Source of the DNA: Xanthobacter sp. YC-JY1 | GTDB taxonomy: Bacteria > Pseudomonadota > Alphaproteobacteria > Rhizobiales > Xanthobacteraceae | Assembly: GCF_021730305.1 (NCBI RefSeq) | Contig: NZ_CP032674.1 | Coordinates: forward strand, 124,001-188,000 | Length of the DNA: 64,000 nucleotides | Direction of reading: 5' to 3' | Part shown: positions 1-9,142 of the stretch, one piece after another | How the letters are laid out: the number at the start of each line of letters is the position of its first letter | How positions within the stretch are numbered: position 1 is the stretch's first letter | Notes under the pieces: model-generated | The model's database searches: none | What the model saw: only the letters and a program-made list of their open reading frames with translations | Told to the model about the DNA's origin: nothing | Position numbers and translations under genes: made by a program

Positions 1-380
1 ACATGCGCATGTCCGGCTATCCCTCGCGGGTGAAGTCCTTCGCCTTCACCGCCGACGGCAAGTGGCTCGCCACCTCCGGCTCGGGCGAGGCCATCCTGTG
101 GCCCTTCCAGGCCAAGGACGGCCCCATGGGCAAGGAGCCGGCCATGCTGGCGCCATCGCCCACCTCGCGGGTGACGGTGGTTGCACCCCACCCCAAGGAC
201 CCGGTGATCGCCATCGGCTACGAGGACGGCATGGTGATGATGGTGCGCATCTCGGACGGCGCCGAGATCCTGCTGCGCGCCCCCGACACCGACCCCGTGA
301 CCGCCATCGCCTGGCATGGCTCCGGCGGTGCCGTTGCGTTCGGGACGGAAAAGGGCCAGGGCGGGCTGCTGGCCTTCTGA
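1..380 (+). CDS. WD40-repeat-like protein, C-terminal fragment
   Basis: The reading frame is already open at the left edge, so the gene begins outside the window; only about the last 125 residues are visible. They read as WD40-type beta-propeller blades: a segment ending in LATSGSGEAILWPF, a second with DPVIAIGYEDGMVMMV, and a third with DPVTAIAWHGSGGAVAFGTEKG. These are the alternating hydrophobic and Gly/Asp turns of a propeller. The protein stops at TGA 378-380. Such proteins are scaffolds, and no substrate can be inferred. The methionine at position 3 is probably internal. Confidence 0.7.
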   Translation, partial: MRMSGYPSRVKSFAFTADGKWLATSGSGEAILWPFQAKDGPMGKEPAMLAPSPTSRVTVVAPHPKDPVIAIGYEDGMVMMVRISDGAEILLRAPDTDPVTAIAWHGSGGAVAFGTEKGQGGLLAF

Positions 381-530
381 GCCGCGGCGCGGTACCCGCG
401 TGGCGCACCAAGTCCTTAGCCGCACAGGAAACTTGTGCTGCGGGCGGCTTTTCACGGGCGCGCGTCCGCTCTACCTTGGCGGCGTCCATTCGCAGGTGCG
501 AAACGGGACAAGCGCACGAGAGACCTGCCG

Positions 531-1280
531 ATGAAGATCGCCGACGTCCGCCGCACTGCCTACTCGATGCCGCTCACCAACCCCTCCTTCCCGCCGGGGC
601 CCTACCGCTTCATCGACCGCGAATACATGATCATCACCTACCGGACCGATCCGGAGGCGCTCGCGAAGGTGGTGCCCGAGCCGCTCGAGATCACCGAGCC
701 GGTGGTGAAGTACGAATTCATCCGCATGCCCGATTCCACCGGCTTCGGTGACTATACCGAGACCGGACAGGTCATTCCGGTCCGCTTCAACGGGCAGGAA
801 GGCGGCTACGTCCACTCCATGTATCTGGACGACGAATCCCCCATCGCCGGCGGACGCGAGCTGTGGGGCTTTCCCAAGAAGTACGCCCAGCCGAAGCTCA
901 AGGTGGAGACCGACACGCTGGTCGGCACCCTCCATTACGGCAGCGTGCTCTGCGCCTCCGCGACCATGGGCTACAAGTGGGTCGCCGGCGACAAGGAGAA
1001 GATCCTCGCCTCTCTGCTCACCCCGAGCTTCCTGCTCAAGATCATCCCGGACGTGGACGCCACCCCCCGCATCTGCGAGCTGGTGCGCTACTATCTCGTG
1101 GACGTCACGCTCAAGGAATGCTGGGTCGGGCCCGGCGCCCTCGGCCTGTTCCCGCACGCTCTGTGCAACGTCGCTGCGCTGCCGGTGCTGGAGGTTCTCT
1201 CCGCCGTGCACATCAAGGCCGACCTGACGCTCGGCCTCGGCGAGGTGGTCTACGACTACATGAAGGAAAACGGCGCCTGA
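531..1280 (+). CDS. adc: Acetoacetate decarboxylase
   Basis: This 249-residue protein matches the acetoacetate decarboxylase family in length and motifs. The family converts acetoacetate to acetone and CO2 through a Schiff base on lysine. The active-site stretch [14 protein letters not shown] lies at residues 110-123, with the adjacent lysines K116/K117 corresponding to the catalytic pair of the Clostridium enzyme. The start at ATG 531 gives the family's normal N-terminus ([16 protein letters not shown]). The gene is followed 71 bp later by a patatin-like gene on the same strand. That pairing suggests turnover of acyl chains or PHB-derived ketone bodies. Some members of this superfamily act on other beta-keto acids, so the exact substrate is inferred. 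Confidence 0.9.
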   Translation: MKIADVRRTAYSMPLTNPSFPPGPYRFIDREYMIITYRTDPEALAKVVPEPLEITEPVVKYEFIRMPDSTGFGDYTETGQVIPVRFNGQEGGYVHSMYLDDESPIAGGRELWGFPKKYAQPKLKVETDTLVGTLHYGSVLCASATMGYKWVAGDKEKILASLLTPSFLLKIIPDVDATPRICELVRYYLVDVTLKECWVGPGALGLFPHALCNVAALPVLEVLSAVHIKADLTLGLGEVVYDYMKENGA

Positions 1281-1351
1281 CGTCCGCCTTCCAGCGGCGG
1301 CGCAATGCGCGCCGCCGGTCGAGGGAAGCAACTTCAAGAAGGTGAGGGTCG

Positions 1352-2503
1352 ATGACCGAGGCAGCCAACCAGCGTTCCGCCGAACTGTGCGACATCATCG
1401 ACGAATACAAGCGCGTGGCGCTGGTGTTCCAGGGTGGCGGCGCGCTCGGTGCCTATCAGGCCGGCGTCTACGAGGCCCTGTCCGAGGTCGGGTGCGATCC
1501 GAACTGGATATCCGGCGTGTCCATCGGTGCCATCAACTCGGCCATCATCGCCGGCAACGCGCCGCAGGACCGGGTGACGAAGCTCCGGGACTTCTGGGAG
1601 ACCATCACCTCCCAGCGCATCCTGCCCTTCGACCTCGAAGGCGATATCTTCCGCCAGTGGCGGAACCAACTTAGCGCGACCCGCACCATCCTGCAGGGTC
1701 AGCGCGGTTTCTTCACGCCACGCTTTCCCAATCCCTGGATGCTGCCGTCGGGCGCCGCCGGGGCGACGTCTTTCTACGATACCGCTCCGCTCCGGGACAC
1801 GCTGCTGCGGCTGGTTGACTTCGATCGCATCAATTCCCGCGAGAAGCGCTTCTCGGTTGGGGCGGTGAACGTGCGCACCGGCAACTTCATCTATTTCGAC
1901 AATCAGGAGCACAAGATCGCGCCCGAGCACATCATGGCCTCCGGCGCGCTCCCGCCTGGCTTTCCCGCCGTGAAGATCGACGGCGAATATTATTGGGACG
2001 GCGGTGTGGTCTCCAACACCCCGCTCCAATTCCTGCTCGACCAGCCGGATCACCCCAGCGCCCTTGTGTTCCAGGTGGATCTGTTCAGCGCGCGCGGGCC
2101 GCTGCCGCGGGACATGTTCGACGTGTCCGAACGGCAGAAGGACATCGGCTATTCGAGCCGTACCCGCTACACCACGGACGTGTTTCGCCGGGTGCAGGAT
2201 CTCAGGTCCAAGCTCTATGACGCGCTCCAGCGCATCCCCGAGCAGCTGCGCACGGAAGAGGACATCGCCCTCATCGAGGATTATTCCAGCTCCGGCCCCG
2301 CCAACATTTGCCACCTGATCTATCAGGAGAAGGCCTATGAGCGGGAATCCAAGGACTATGAATTCTCGCAGACGTCCATGCGCGAGCACTGGCAGACCGG
2401 CTATGAGGACACGGTGAAGACGCTGCGGCGGACGGAGTGGCTGCGCAAGCCCGACGATTCCATCGGCATCGTCGTGCACGACATCCATCGCCTCTCCGAG
2501 TGA
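1352..2503 (+). CDS. Patatin-like phospholipase (with DUF3734-type C-terminus)
   Basis: This 383-residue protein has the full patatin catalytic set: the glycine-rich oxyanion loop FQGGGALGAYQAGV near residue 25, the nucleophile elbow GVSIG near residue 54, and the catalytic Asp in WDGGVVSNTPL near residue 215. The C-terminal third resembles the DUF3734 extension found in proteobacterial PHB-granule-associated patatins. It should hydrolyse acyl esters with a Ser-Asp dyad. A GGTGAGG ribosome site sits just before ATG 1352. It is probably cotranscribed with the upstream acetoacetate decarboxylase. No signal peptide is visible, so a cytoplasmic or granule location is likely. Confidence 0.88.
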   Translation: MTEAANQRSAELCDIIDEYKRVALVFQGGGALGAYQAGVYEALSEVGCDPNWISGVSIGAINSAIIAGNAPQDRVTKLRDFWETITSQRILPFDLEGDIFRQWRNQLSATRTILQGQRGFFTPRFPNPWMLPSGAAGATSFYDTAPLRDTLLRLVDFDRINSREKRFSVGAVNVRTGNFIYFDNQEHKIAPEHIMASGALPPGFPAVKIDGEYYWDGGVVSNTPLQFLLDQPDHPSALVFQVDLFSARGPLPRDMFDVSERQKDIGYSSRTRYTTDVFRRVQDLRSKLYDALQRIPEQLRTEEDIALIEDYSSSGPANICHLIYQEKAYERESKDYEFSQTSMREHWQTGYEDTVKTLRRTEWLRKPDDSIGIVVHDIHRLSE

Positions 2504-2515
2504 GAGGCGGCCGGC

Positions 2516-3304
2516 TCAGAGGAGGCCGCGCGCCAGCATGTAGGCGCCGAGCAGGCCGAGGCCGGAGAAGAAGATGCGCCGGAACATCTGCGGAGACGCC
2601 GCCCGGCGCACCATGGCGCCGAGCTGCATGCCGATGAAGGCCGGCAGCAATGCGGCTGCGGACGCGAGCGCGGTGGCCGGATCAGCCATCGCCCCGCCGC
2701 CGTCTCCGGGGTGGAACAGCACCACGGCGAGTGCGGTGGTGGAGACGATGAAGGTGAGGCCGAGAGCCTGCACCAGATCATCCCGCGCCAGCCCCAGTGA
2801 CTGGAGATAGGGCGCCGAGGGCATGACCGAGACGCCGGTGGTGCCGGTGACGAGGCCGGTGAGGAAGCCCATGAGCGGGGACAGCCACGGCTCGTGCCGC
2901 GGTGGCACCTTCAATTGCACCGAGGACAGGCCGAGCGCGCCATAGGCCAGCAGCGTCGCGCCGAGCACCGGCTGAGCGGCGGGCGAGGCGAGGCCGCCCA
3001 GCAGAAGGCCGCCAACGAGCGTGCCCGCCGCCACCATCACCATCATCCAGAAGAAGCGCCGGGCGATGGGCAGGATGTTCGGCCCGGTGAAGTATTGCCA
3101 GAAATTGGTGACGGTCGCGGGCAGGATGAGCAGCGCCGCCGCATCGGGCGGCGCCAGGAACACGCTGAGCAGGCCGATGCCGACCGTCGGCAGGCCCATG
3201 CCGATGACGCCCTTCACCATGCCCGCCAGCACGAGCACGGCGAAGCCGGCGGCGATCAGCCCCGGATTGACCGAGGCGACGGCGGCGGCCGCCGTTTCAA
3301 TCAC
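2516..3304 (-). CDS. TauE/SafE family sulfite/anion exporter-like permease
   Basis: This 262-residue protein is nearly all hydrophobic, with about seven or eight membrane segments. The N-terminal segment carries the GMVKGVIGMGLPTVG signature of the TauE/SafE (DUF81) family, and a second internal repeat starts near GFLTGLVTGTTGVSVMP. Members move sulfite, sulfonates or other anions across the inner membrane. The substrate cannot be told from sequence. It lies 15 bp downstream of the glutathione S-transferase gene on the same strand, so the two are probably one operon. A link to sulfur detoxification is possible but unproven. Confidence 0.85.
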   Translation of the reverse strand: MIETAAAAVASVNPGLIAAGFAVLVLAGMVKGVIGMGLPTVGIGLLSVFLAPPDAAALLILPATVTNFWQYFTGPNILPIARRFFWMMVMVAAGTLVGGLLLGGLASPAAQPVLGATLLAYGALGLSSVQLKVPPRHEPWLSPLMGFLTGLVTGTTGVSVMPSAPYLQSLGLARDDLVQALGLTFIVSTTALAVVLFHPGDGGGAMADPATALASAAALLPAFIGMQLGAMVRRAASPQMFRRIFFSGLGLLGAYMLARGLL

Positions 3305-3319
3305 CGGAAATCGGCCGCA

Positions 3320-3970
3320 TCAGAATTCGGCGTCCAGCTCTTCCAGCTCTTCCGGCTCGGACAGGGCTCCGTCGATCCATTCCTGCACCAGCGGCAGCGC
3401 CATGATGCGGGCGCGATAGGCCTCGCATTCCGGGTCGAGCTTCACGTCGTAGGTCGTGAAGCGCGAGCAGACGGGCGCATACATGGCGTCGGCCAAGGTG
3501 GGCGTCGCGCCCATCAGGAACGGACCGCCATGGGCAGTGAGGCAGCCGCGCCAGATGGCGGCGATGCGCTCGATGTCCGCCTGCGCGCCGGCCCAGACCT
3601 TGAAGCCCGGATAATGCGCCTTGATGTTCATCGGCAGGGCCGAGCGCATGTTGGCGAAGCCCGAATGCATCTCGCCGGAGATGGAGAGGCAGTGCGCGCG
3701 CACCGCGCGGTCGGCGGGCAGCAGCCCGGCCTCGGGGAAGACTTCATTGAGGAAGGCGGCGATGGCCAGCGTGTCCCACACCGTCACGTCCTCGTGCACC
3801 AGGCGCGGGACGAGGAAGGAGGGCGACAGCAAAAGCAGCTCCGCCTTGGCGTCTGGATCGTCGGTGGGCACCCGCTCCTCATCGAAGGAGAGGCCGGCCA
3901 TCTTGCACAGCAGCCAGCCGCGCATGGACCAGGAGGAGTAATTCTTGCTGGAGATGGTGAGCGTCGCCAT
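3320..3970 (-). CDS. Glutathione S-transferase family protein
   Basis: This 216-residue protein has a thioredoxin-fold N-terminus (TISSKNYSSWSMRGWLLCKMAGL) of the GST_N_3 kind, with the SSWSMR stretch where the glutathione-activating Ser would lie. The cis-proline region LVPRLVHEDVTVWDTLAIAAFL is present, followed by an all-alpha C-terminal domain ending in an acidic tail. It resembles YfcF-like bacterial GSTs. The start at 3970 is supported by the family-typical MATLTISSKNYSSWS beginning. It precedes the TauE-like permease by 15 bp. The physiological substrate is unknown. Confidence 0.85.
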   Translation of the reverse strand: MATLTISSKNYSSWSMRGWLLCKMAGLSFDEERVPTDDPDAKAELLLLSPSFLVPRLVHEDVTVWDTLAIAAFLNEVFPEAGLLPADRAVRAHCLSISGEMHSGFANMRSALPMNIKAHYPGFKVWAGAQADIERIAAIWRGCLTAHGGPFLMGATPTLADAMYAPVCSRFTTYDVKLDPECEAYRARIMALPLVQEWIDGALSEPEELEELDAEF

Positions 3971-4352
3971 GCCTGTCCCGTGCCTCGGATTTGCGATCCC
4001 TGACCTGACCGTTCCCCTCGACCCTTCCGCCCTTTGTTTCTTCTTGGCGCAGCCGGCGGCTTCGACTTTGGTCGGGCATCCGGCGCGGTCGCTCGGCCTT
4101 CAGCCCCACTGCTAAGGATGCGTGTTGCAATGCACCACGCATAGCTCCAATATCAACTTAACAGGTACATCCGTTCAGGCTTGCTGCAAAGCGGAAAGCT
4201 GGGCCTGCGACAACTACTTAATGCTTCCGCCGGCCGTCGGGGGCCGGGCGTGGGGGACGCGGAGCAGAAGGACCTTTCGGCATCATGCTGCAGACTTCTT
4301 CCAGGTTCATTCCTCCGGCACCGCGGTGCCGGACGGTCCGGCGCGCGCTGCC
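3971..4352. other. Divergent intergenic region between GST and phaZ
   Basis: These 382 bp contain no convincing gene and must hold the promoters for the GST gene (minus) and phaZ (plus). The most structured part is 4118-4142, where ATGCGTG and CACGCAT form an inverted repeat around TTGCAATGCAC. A second small TGC palindrome, TTGCTGCAA, lies at 4181-4189. Both resemble the TGC-rich sites bound by PhaR-type regulators of PHB genes. The assignment is tentative. Confidence 0.5.
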
Positions 4353-5570
4353 ATGATCTATTCCGCCTATCAGGCCCAGGCCGACCTCATGAGCCCGATG
4401 AGGTTCTTCGCCAGCCTCGCGCGGCAGACCCTCAACGGCCCCCTCGTCAATGGCTACGGCCATCTCGGCTTCCGTCAGCTCGCGGCCGCCTACGAGCTCA
4501 TCGAGCGCGCCGGCCTCACCCACGGCCGACCATCCTTCGGCATCAAAACGGTTGAAGTCGGCAATCGCGAAGTTCAGGTCACGGAGGAAAACGCCGCCGT
4601 CCTGCCCTTCGGCACCCTGTTGCGCTTCAAGAAGGACGTGGACGTCGCCCAGCCGCGCGTCCTCGTGGTCGCGCCCCTCTCGGGCCATTTCGCGACGCTG
4701 CTCGTCAACACCGTGAAGACGATGCTGCCGGATCACGACGTCTACATCACGGACTGGCACAACGCCCGCGAGGTGCCGCTCTCGGCCGGTCCTTTCGGCT
4801 TCGACGATTATGTCGAGCACGTCATCCGCTTCCTGGAGATCATGGGGCCCGGCTCCCATCTCGTGGCGGTGTGCCAGCCGTGCGTGCAGTCCCTCGTCGC
4901 CGCGGCGGTGATGGCGCAGGAGAAGAACCCGGCGGTGCCGGCTTCCATGACGCTCATGGCCGGCCCCATCGACTGCCGCATCAACCCCACCAAGGTGAAC
5001 GAGCTCGCCACCTCCAAGCCCATCTCCTGGTTCGAGAAGAACCTGATCTCGACGGTGCCGAAGGGTTTCGCCGGCTCGGGGCGGCGGGTCTATCCCGGAT
5101 TCCTCCAGCTTACCGCCTTCGTGAACATGAACCTCACGCGGCACATCAAGGCGCACCTCGACCTCTACAACGCCCTCGCCGAGGGTGACGAGGAGAAGGC
5201 GGAGACCACCAAGGCCTTCTACGACGAATACTTCGCCGTGTTGGATCTGGCCGCCGAGTTCTACCTTGAGACCGTGCGCTACGTATTCCAGGAATACCGT
5301 CTGCCCAAGGGCGAGCTGACCTATCGCGGCCGACCCATCGATTTCCGCGCCATCCGCAAGACGGCGCTGCTGACGGTGGAAGGCGAGCGGGACGACATCT
5401 GCTCCATCGGCCAGACCATGGCGGCGCAGGACATCTGCTCGGCGCTGCGTCCGCACAAGAAGCGCCATCACATGCAGGCCGGCGTCGGCCATTACGGCGT
5501 GTTCTCCGGCCGCAAATGGGCCTCTCAGGTCTATCCCATCGTCCAGAACCACATTCTGGCGAGCGATTGA
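4353..5570 (+). CDS. phaZ: Intracellular polyhydroxyalkanoate depolymerase
   Basis: This 405-residue protein matches the intracellular PHB depolymerase family in length and in its alpha/beta-hydrolase core. The nucleophile region reads VAVCQPCVQ, with C174 and C177. These enzymes use Cys in place of Ser, as in Ralstonia PhaZ1. The segment DVYITDWHNAREVPLSAGPF is also characteristic, and HHMQAGVGHYGVFSG near the C-terminus supplies the catalytic His. It releases hydroxybutyrate from storage granules in the cytoplasm. The open frame extends upstream to about 4122, but homologues begin with a short MIYSAYQ-like N-terminus, so ATG 4353 is chosen. The ribosome site is weak. Confidence 0.9.
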   Translation: MIYSAYQAQADLMSPMRFFASLARQTLNGPLVNGYGHLGFRQLAAAYELIERAGLTHGRPSFGIKTVEVGNREVQVTEENAAVLPFGTLLRFKKDVDVAQPRVLVVAPLSGHFATLLVNTVKTMLPDHDVYITDWHNAREVPLSAGPFGFDDYVEHVIRFLEIMGPGSHLVAVCQPCVQSLVAAAVMAQEKNPAVPASMTLMAGPIDCRINPTKVNELATSKPISWFEKNLISTVPKGFAGSGRRVYPGFLQLTAFVNMNLTRHIKAHLDLYNALAEGDEEKAETTKAFYDEYFAVLDLAAEFYLETVRYVFQEYRLPKGELTYRGRPIDFRAIRKTALLTVEGERDDICSIGQTMAAQDICSALRPHKKRHHMQAGVGHYGVFSGRKWASQVYPIVQNHILASD

Positions 5571-5734
5571 ACGGCGAGCATTTGAACCCTGCGTGAGCGG
5601 ACGCTGGGGCATGAGTTGCCAACCCCTGCCTGCGGCGGTACGCGGACGGGGTCCAACGCGCGTCCCGCCTTCGGACCTGCCACCCCGCGGACCTGCCCCG
5701 TGATCGTGCCCCCGCTCCGTCCCTTGCTGCCCTC

Positions 5735-6979
5735 GTGACCGCGGCTGCGTCTTCCGCCGAAATGCGGCTTCGGGATCATCCCGCCTTTGTGCTGTTCTGG
5801 ATCAGCCGCGTCTCCTCGGCGCTGGCCTTCCAGATGCTGGGGGTGGTGGTGGGCTGGCTGGTCTACAGCCTCACCGGCAGCGCTGCTGCGCTGGGCCTCG
5901 TGGGCCTCGCCCAGTTCCTGCCGATCCTGTGCCTGACCCTGCTGGTGGGCCATGCGGCCGACACCTTCGACCGGCGGCGCATCGTGCTGGCCTGCCAGAC
6001 GCTGTCTGCGCTCACGGTGGGGGCTCTCGCCCTCGCGGAAGGCTCCGGCCATGCCGGACTTCTGCCGATCTATGCCGCCGTCATCACGATCGGCGCCAGC
6101 CGCGCCTTCGAGGCGCCGACCATGGCGGCACTCCTGCCCCGCCTGGTTCCCGGCGAGGTGCTGCCGCGGGCGCTGGCGGTGGCCTCCTCCGCCATGCAGA
6201 TGGCGACCATCGCCGGCCCGGCCGTGGGCGGCTTCGCCTATGTCTTCGGCCCGGCCGTGCCGCTGACGCTGGCGGCAGCCTGCTATGCGGTGGCGGCCGG
6301 CTCCATGGCCTTCATCCGCCACGTGCACGCGCCCGGGCCGCGCAGCGCCATGACCCTCGAGACGCTGCTCTCGGGCCTTTCCTTCATCCGCCGCAGTCCG
6401 GTGGTGCTGGGCTCCATCTCCCTCGATCTCTTCGCCGTGCTGCTCGGCGGCGTCACCGCGCTCCTGCCCATCTATGCGGGCGAGATCCTGCATGTGGGAA
6501 CGCAGGGCCTCGGCGCCCTGCGCGCCGCGCCGGCGGTGGGGGCCGTGCTGATGTCCCTCGTGCTGGTGCGCCGGCCGCCCACCCGCCGGGTGGGACACGT
6601 CATGTTCGCCGCCGTGGCGGTGTTCGGGCTGGCGACGGTGGTGTTCGCGCTCTCCTCCAGCTTCCTTTTGTCGCTGGGCGCGCTGTTCGTGCTGGGCGCC
6701 GCGGACAATGTGAGCGTCGTCATCCGCTCGTCCCTCGTGCAGCTCTCCACGCCGGACGAGATGCGCGGGCGGGTCAGCGCGGTGAATTCCCTGTTCGTCG
6801 GCACCTCCAACCAGCTCGGGGAATTCGAATCCGGCATGGTGGCCGCACTCATCGGCGCGGTGGGTGCGGGGGTGGTGGGGGGCGTCGGCACGCTCATGGT
6901 CGTGGCGCTGTGGACGCGGCTCTTTCCCGCACTCTTCCATGTCGACGCGATGCCGGTGAAGGTTGAAACCCGGCGCTGA
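5735..6979 (+). CDS. MFS transporter, EntS/MFS_3-type exporter
   Basis: This 414-residue protein has about twelve predicted membrane segments. The MFS signature loop VGHAADTFDRRRIVL lies between helices 2 and 3. The N-terminus RLRDHPAFVLFWISRVSSALAFQM is typical of the MFS_3 (transmembrane secretion effector, EntS-like) group, which exports siderophores or drugs. The substrate is not determinable. Two starts are possible: GTG 5735 (used here) or ATG 5762, nine codons later, which leaves a typical N-terminus. It is flanked by phaZ and hss without evidence of an operon. Confidence 0.82.
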   Translation: MTAAASSAEMRLRDHPAFVLFWISRVSSALAFQMLGVVVGWLVYSLTGSAAALGLVGLAQFLPILCLTLLVGHAADTFDRRRIVLACQTLSALTVGALALAEGSGHAGLLPIYAAVITIGASRAFEAPTMAALLPRLVPGEVLPRALAVASSAMQMATIAGPAVGGFAYVFGPAVPLTLAAACYAVAAGSMAFIRHVHAPGPRSAMTLETLLSGLSFIRRSPVVLGSISLDLFAVLLGGVTALLPIYAGEILHVGTQGLGALRAAPAVGAVLMSLVLVRRPPTRRVGHVMFAAVAVFGLATVVFALSSSFLLSLGALFVLGAADNVSVVIRSSLVQLSTPDEMRGRVSAVNSLFVGTSNQLGEFESGMVAALIGAVGAGVVGGVGTLMVVALWTRLFPALFHVDAMPVKVETRR

Positions 6980-7228
6980 TCCAAACCCCGCCGCGCCCGC
7001 GCCGCTGCTTGGTTTGCCGGCTTTGCTCAAGCTCTTCGGTTGACGCCGGGCTGCGCTTTTCCCATGGTGCGCCCGCACGCGCTTTGGCGCTGCCTTTCCC
7101 CCGCCGCGCCCGAGCGCGGCATCGTATCCACGCCGCGCCGATGTCACGGGTTGCCCCGTTGTCGCGCGTCCCGTGACTTTCGCGGCGCCGTGACGAGCCG
7201 GCGCTGCCACCCCGAGGAGTGTTTCACC

Positions 7229-8659
7229 ATGAGCGACTGGCCGGTCCACGCAAAGATCGACGGCCCCATCGTGATGATCGGATTCGGCTCGATCGGCAGG
7301 GGCACCCTGCCGCTCATCGAGCGCCATTTCGATTTCGACCGCGAGCGCATGGTGGTGATCGATCCGGTGGCGGACCACCGCAAGCTGCTGGATTCCCGGG
7401 GCATCCGCTACGTCCAGTCGGAAGTGACCGCCGAGAATTATCGCGACCTGCTGACCCCGCTGCTCACCAATGGCGGCGGCCGCGGCTTCTGCGTGAACCT
7501 CTCCGTGGACGTGTCCTCGGTGGCGGTGATGGAGCTGTGCCGCGAGATCGGCGCGCTCTACATCGACACCGTGGTGGAGCCCTGGAAGGGCTTCTATTTC
7601 GATGAGGCGATGCCTACCGCCGCCCGCACCAATTATGCGCTGCGCGAGAGCCTGCTCGCCGCCCGTCGCCGCAATCCCGGCGGCACCACCGCGGTGTCCA
7701 CCTGCGGCGCCAATCCCGGCATGGTGTCCTGGTTCGTGAAGCAGGCGATGCTCAACATCGCCGCCGACACCGGCCTCGACCGGCCGGAGCCGAAGACCCG
7801 CGAGGAATGGGCGCAGTTTGCCCGCAGCCTCGGCATCAAGGGCATCCACATCGCCGAGCGCGACACCCAGCGCGCCCGCGAGCCGAAGGTGATGGGCCAG
7901 TTCTGGAACACCTGGTCGGTGGAGGGCTTCGTCTCCGAGGGCCTGCAGCCGGCCGAACTGGGCTGGGGCACCCACGAGAAGAGCCTGCCGGCGGACGGCC
8001 GCACCCACGAAGGGGGCTGCGGCGCGGCCATCTACCTGCTCTCCGCCGGCGCCGCCACCCGCGTGCGCTCGTGGACGCCGACGCCGCAGGCCCAGTACGG
8101 CTTCCTCGTCACCCACAACGAGAGCATCTCCATCGCCGACTATCTCACCGTCCGCGACGGCGACCAGGTGCTCTACCGCCCGACCTGCCACTACGCCTAC
8201 CACCCCTGCAACGACGCGGTGCTGTCGCTGCACGAGATGTTCGGCAATGGCGGGCACTTCCAGGAGAGCTGGAAGATCCTCGACGAGCACGAGATCGTCG
8301 ACGGCATCGACGAACTGGGCGTGCTCATCTACGGCCACGCCCGGAATGCCTACTGGTTCGGCTCCCAGCTCTCCATCGAGGAGACGCGCGAGCTCGCCCC
8401 TTACCAGAACGCCACCGGCCTGCAGGTGACCTCCGCCGTGCTCGCCGGCATGGTGTGGGCGCTGGAAAATCCCGAGGCCGGCATCGTCGAGGCCGACGAG
8501 ATGGACTTCCGCCGCTGCCTCGAAGTGCAGCTGCCCTATCTCGGCCCGGTGATCGGCACCTATACGGACTGGACGCCCCTCACCGGCCGGCAGAAGCTGT
8601 TCCCCGAGGACCTCGACCTCGAGGATCCCTGGCAGTTCAAGAACATCATCGTGCGGTGA
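7229..8659 (+). CDS. hss: Homospermidine synthase
   Basis: This 476-residue protein matches bacterial homospermidine synthase, which joins two putrescines to form sym-homospermidine with NAD as a tightly held cofactor. The Rossmann motif GFGSIGRG is at residues 18-25, and the N-terminus (DWPVHAKIDGPIVMIGFG) is nearly family-invariant. The length equals that of the characterised Blastochloris enzyme. A GAGGAG ribosome site precedes ATG 7229. The likely putrescine source, a type III ornithine decarboxylase, is encoded 1.3 kb downstream on the other strand. Homospermidine as the main long polyamine is common in Rhizobiales, which fits the rest of the window. Confidence 0.95.
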   Translation: MSDWPVHAKIDGPIVMIGFGSIGRGTLPLIERHFDFDRERMVVIDPVADHRKLLDSRGIRYVQSEVTAENYRDLLTPLLTNGGGRGFCVNLSVDVSSVAVMELCREIGALYIDTVVEPWKGFYFDEAMPTAARTNYALRESLLAARRRNPGGTTAVSTCGANPGMVSWFVKQAMLNIAADTGLDRPEPKTREEWAQFARSLGIKGIHIAERDTQRAREPKVMGQFWNTWSVEGFVSEGLQPAELGWGTHEKSLPADGRTHEGGCGAAIYLLSAGAATRVRSWTPTPQAQYGFLVTHNESISIADYLTVRDGDQVLYRPTCHYAYHPCNDAVLSLHEMFGNGGHFQESWKILDEHEIVDGIDELGVLIYGHARNAYWFGSQLSIEETRELAPYQNATGLQVTSAVLAGMVWALENPEAGIVEADEMDFRRCLEVQLPYLGPVIGTYTDWTPLTGRQKLFPEDLDLEDPWQFKNIIVR

Positions 8660-8695
8660 GGCCAGCGGAGGTCTCCCGTCCAAAGGAGACCTTCG

Positions 8696-9058
8696 ATGGC
8701 GGTCGATGCCGCGCGTGTCCGGGAGATGGCCCTCGCTCTGCCTGAGGCGAGCGAGGCGCCGCACGTCGATCGGCGTGCCTTCCGCACGCCACGCAAGATC
8801 TTTGCGACGTTGGGGCCGAGCGGGCTCGACCTCAATCTGATGTTCGATCCCGACCTGCGCGATTTCTACTGCGAGCAGGTGCCCGAGGCCTTCGCCCCGG
8901 TTCCGGGAGGATGGGGCAGGATGGGCGCCACCCGCTGCGACCTCACAATGGTGGACGCGGCGACGCTCGCCTCGGCGCTTCAGGCAGCGCACCGCCTCGC
9001 CGCACCCAAAGCCAAGTCGAAGCCGAAGCGGCGAACGGCTTCGGAATCTGAGGCCTGA
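8696..9058 (+). CDS. MmcQ/YjbR family protein
   Basis: This 120-residue protein begins MAVDAARVREMALALPEASEAPH, the typical opening of the MmcQ/YjbR (CyaY-like fold) family. The middle carries the conserved FRTPRKIFATL strand and the pattern ending GWGRMGATRCDLTMVD. The C-terminal 20 residues are Lys/Arg-rich (KAKSKPKRR), compatible with nucleic-acid contact. The family's biochemical role is not settled, although some members bind DNA. It follows hss by 36 bp on the same strand and is closed by the shared terminator at 9071-9102. Confidence 0.85.
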   Translation: MAVDAARVREMALALPEASEAPHVDRRAFRTPRKIFATLGPSGLDLNLMFDPDLRDFYCEQVPEAFAPVPGGWGRMGATRCDLTMVDAATLASALQAAHRLAAPKAKSKPKRRTASESEA

Positions 9059-9070
9059 CCCATAAACAAA

Positions 9071-9102
9071 AATCCCCGGCTCGATGGATCGAGCCGGGGA
9101 TT
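9071..9102. terminator. Bidirectional intrinsic terminator
   Basis: AATCCCCGGCTCGAT at 9071-9085 and its exact reverse complement at 9088-9102 form a 15-bp stem, flanked by an A-run on the left and TTTT on the right. It lies between the converging YjbR and GNAT genes and can serve both. Confidence 0.9.
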
Positions 9103-9142
9103 TTGTCGTGGGCTGTCTCGACGTTGGCGCGTCGCGGACGCG

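Noticed and set aside
5531-8992. A 1153-codon open frame on the minus strand
   Set aside because: It is antisense to phaZ, the MFS gene and hss, has His/Arg/Gly-rich low-complexity composition and no domain. It is a product of high GC codon bias.
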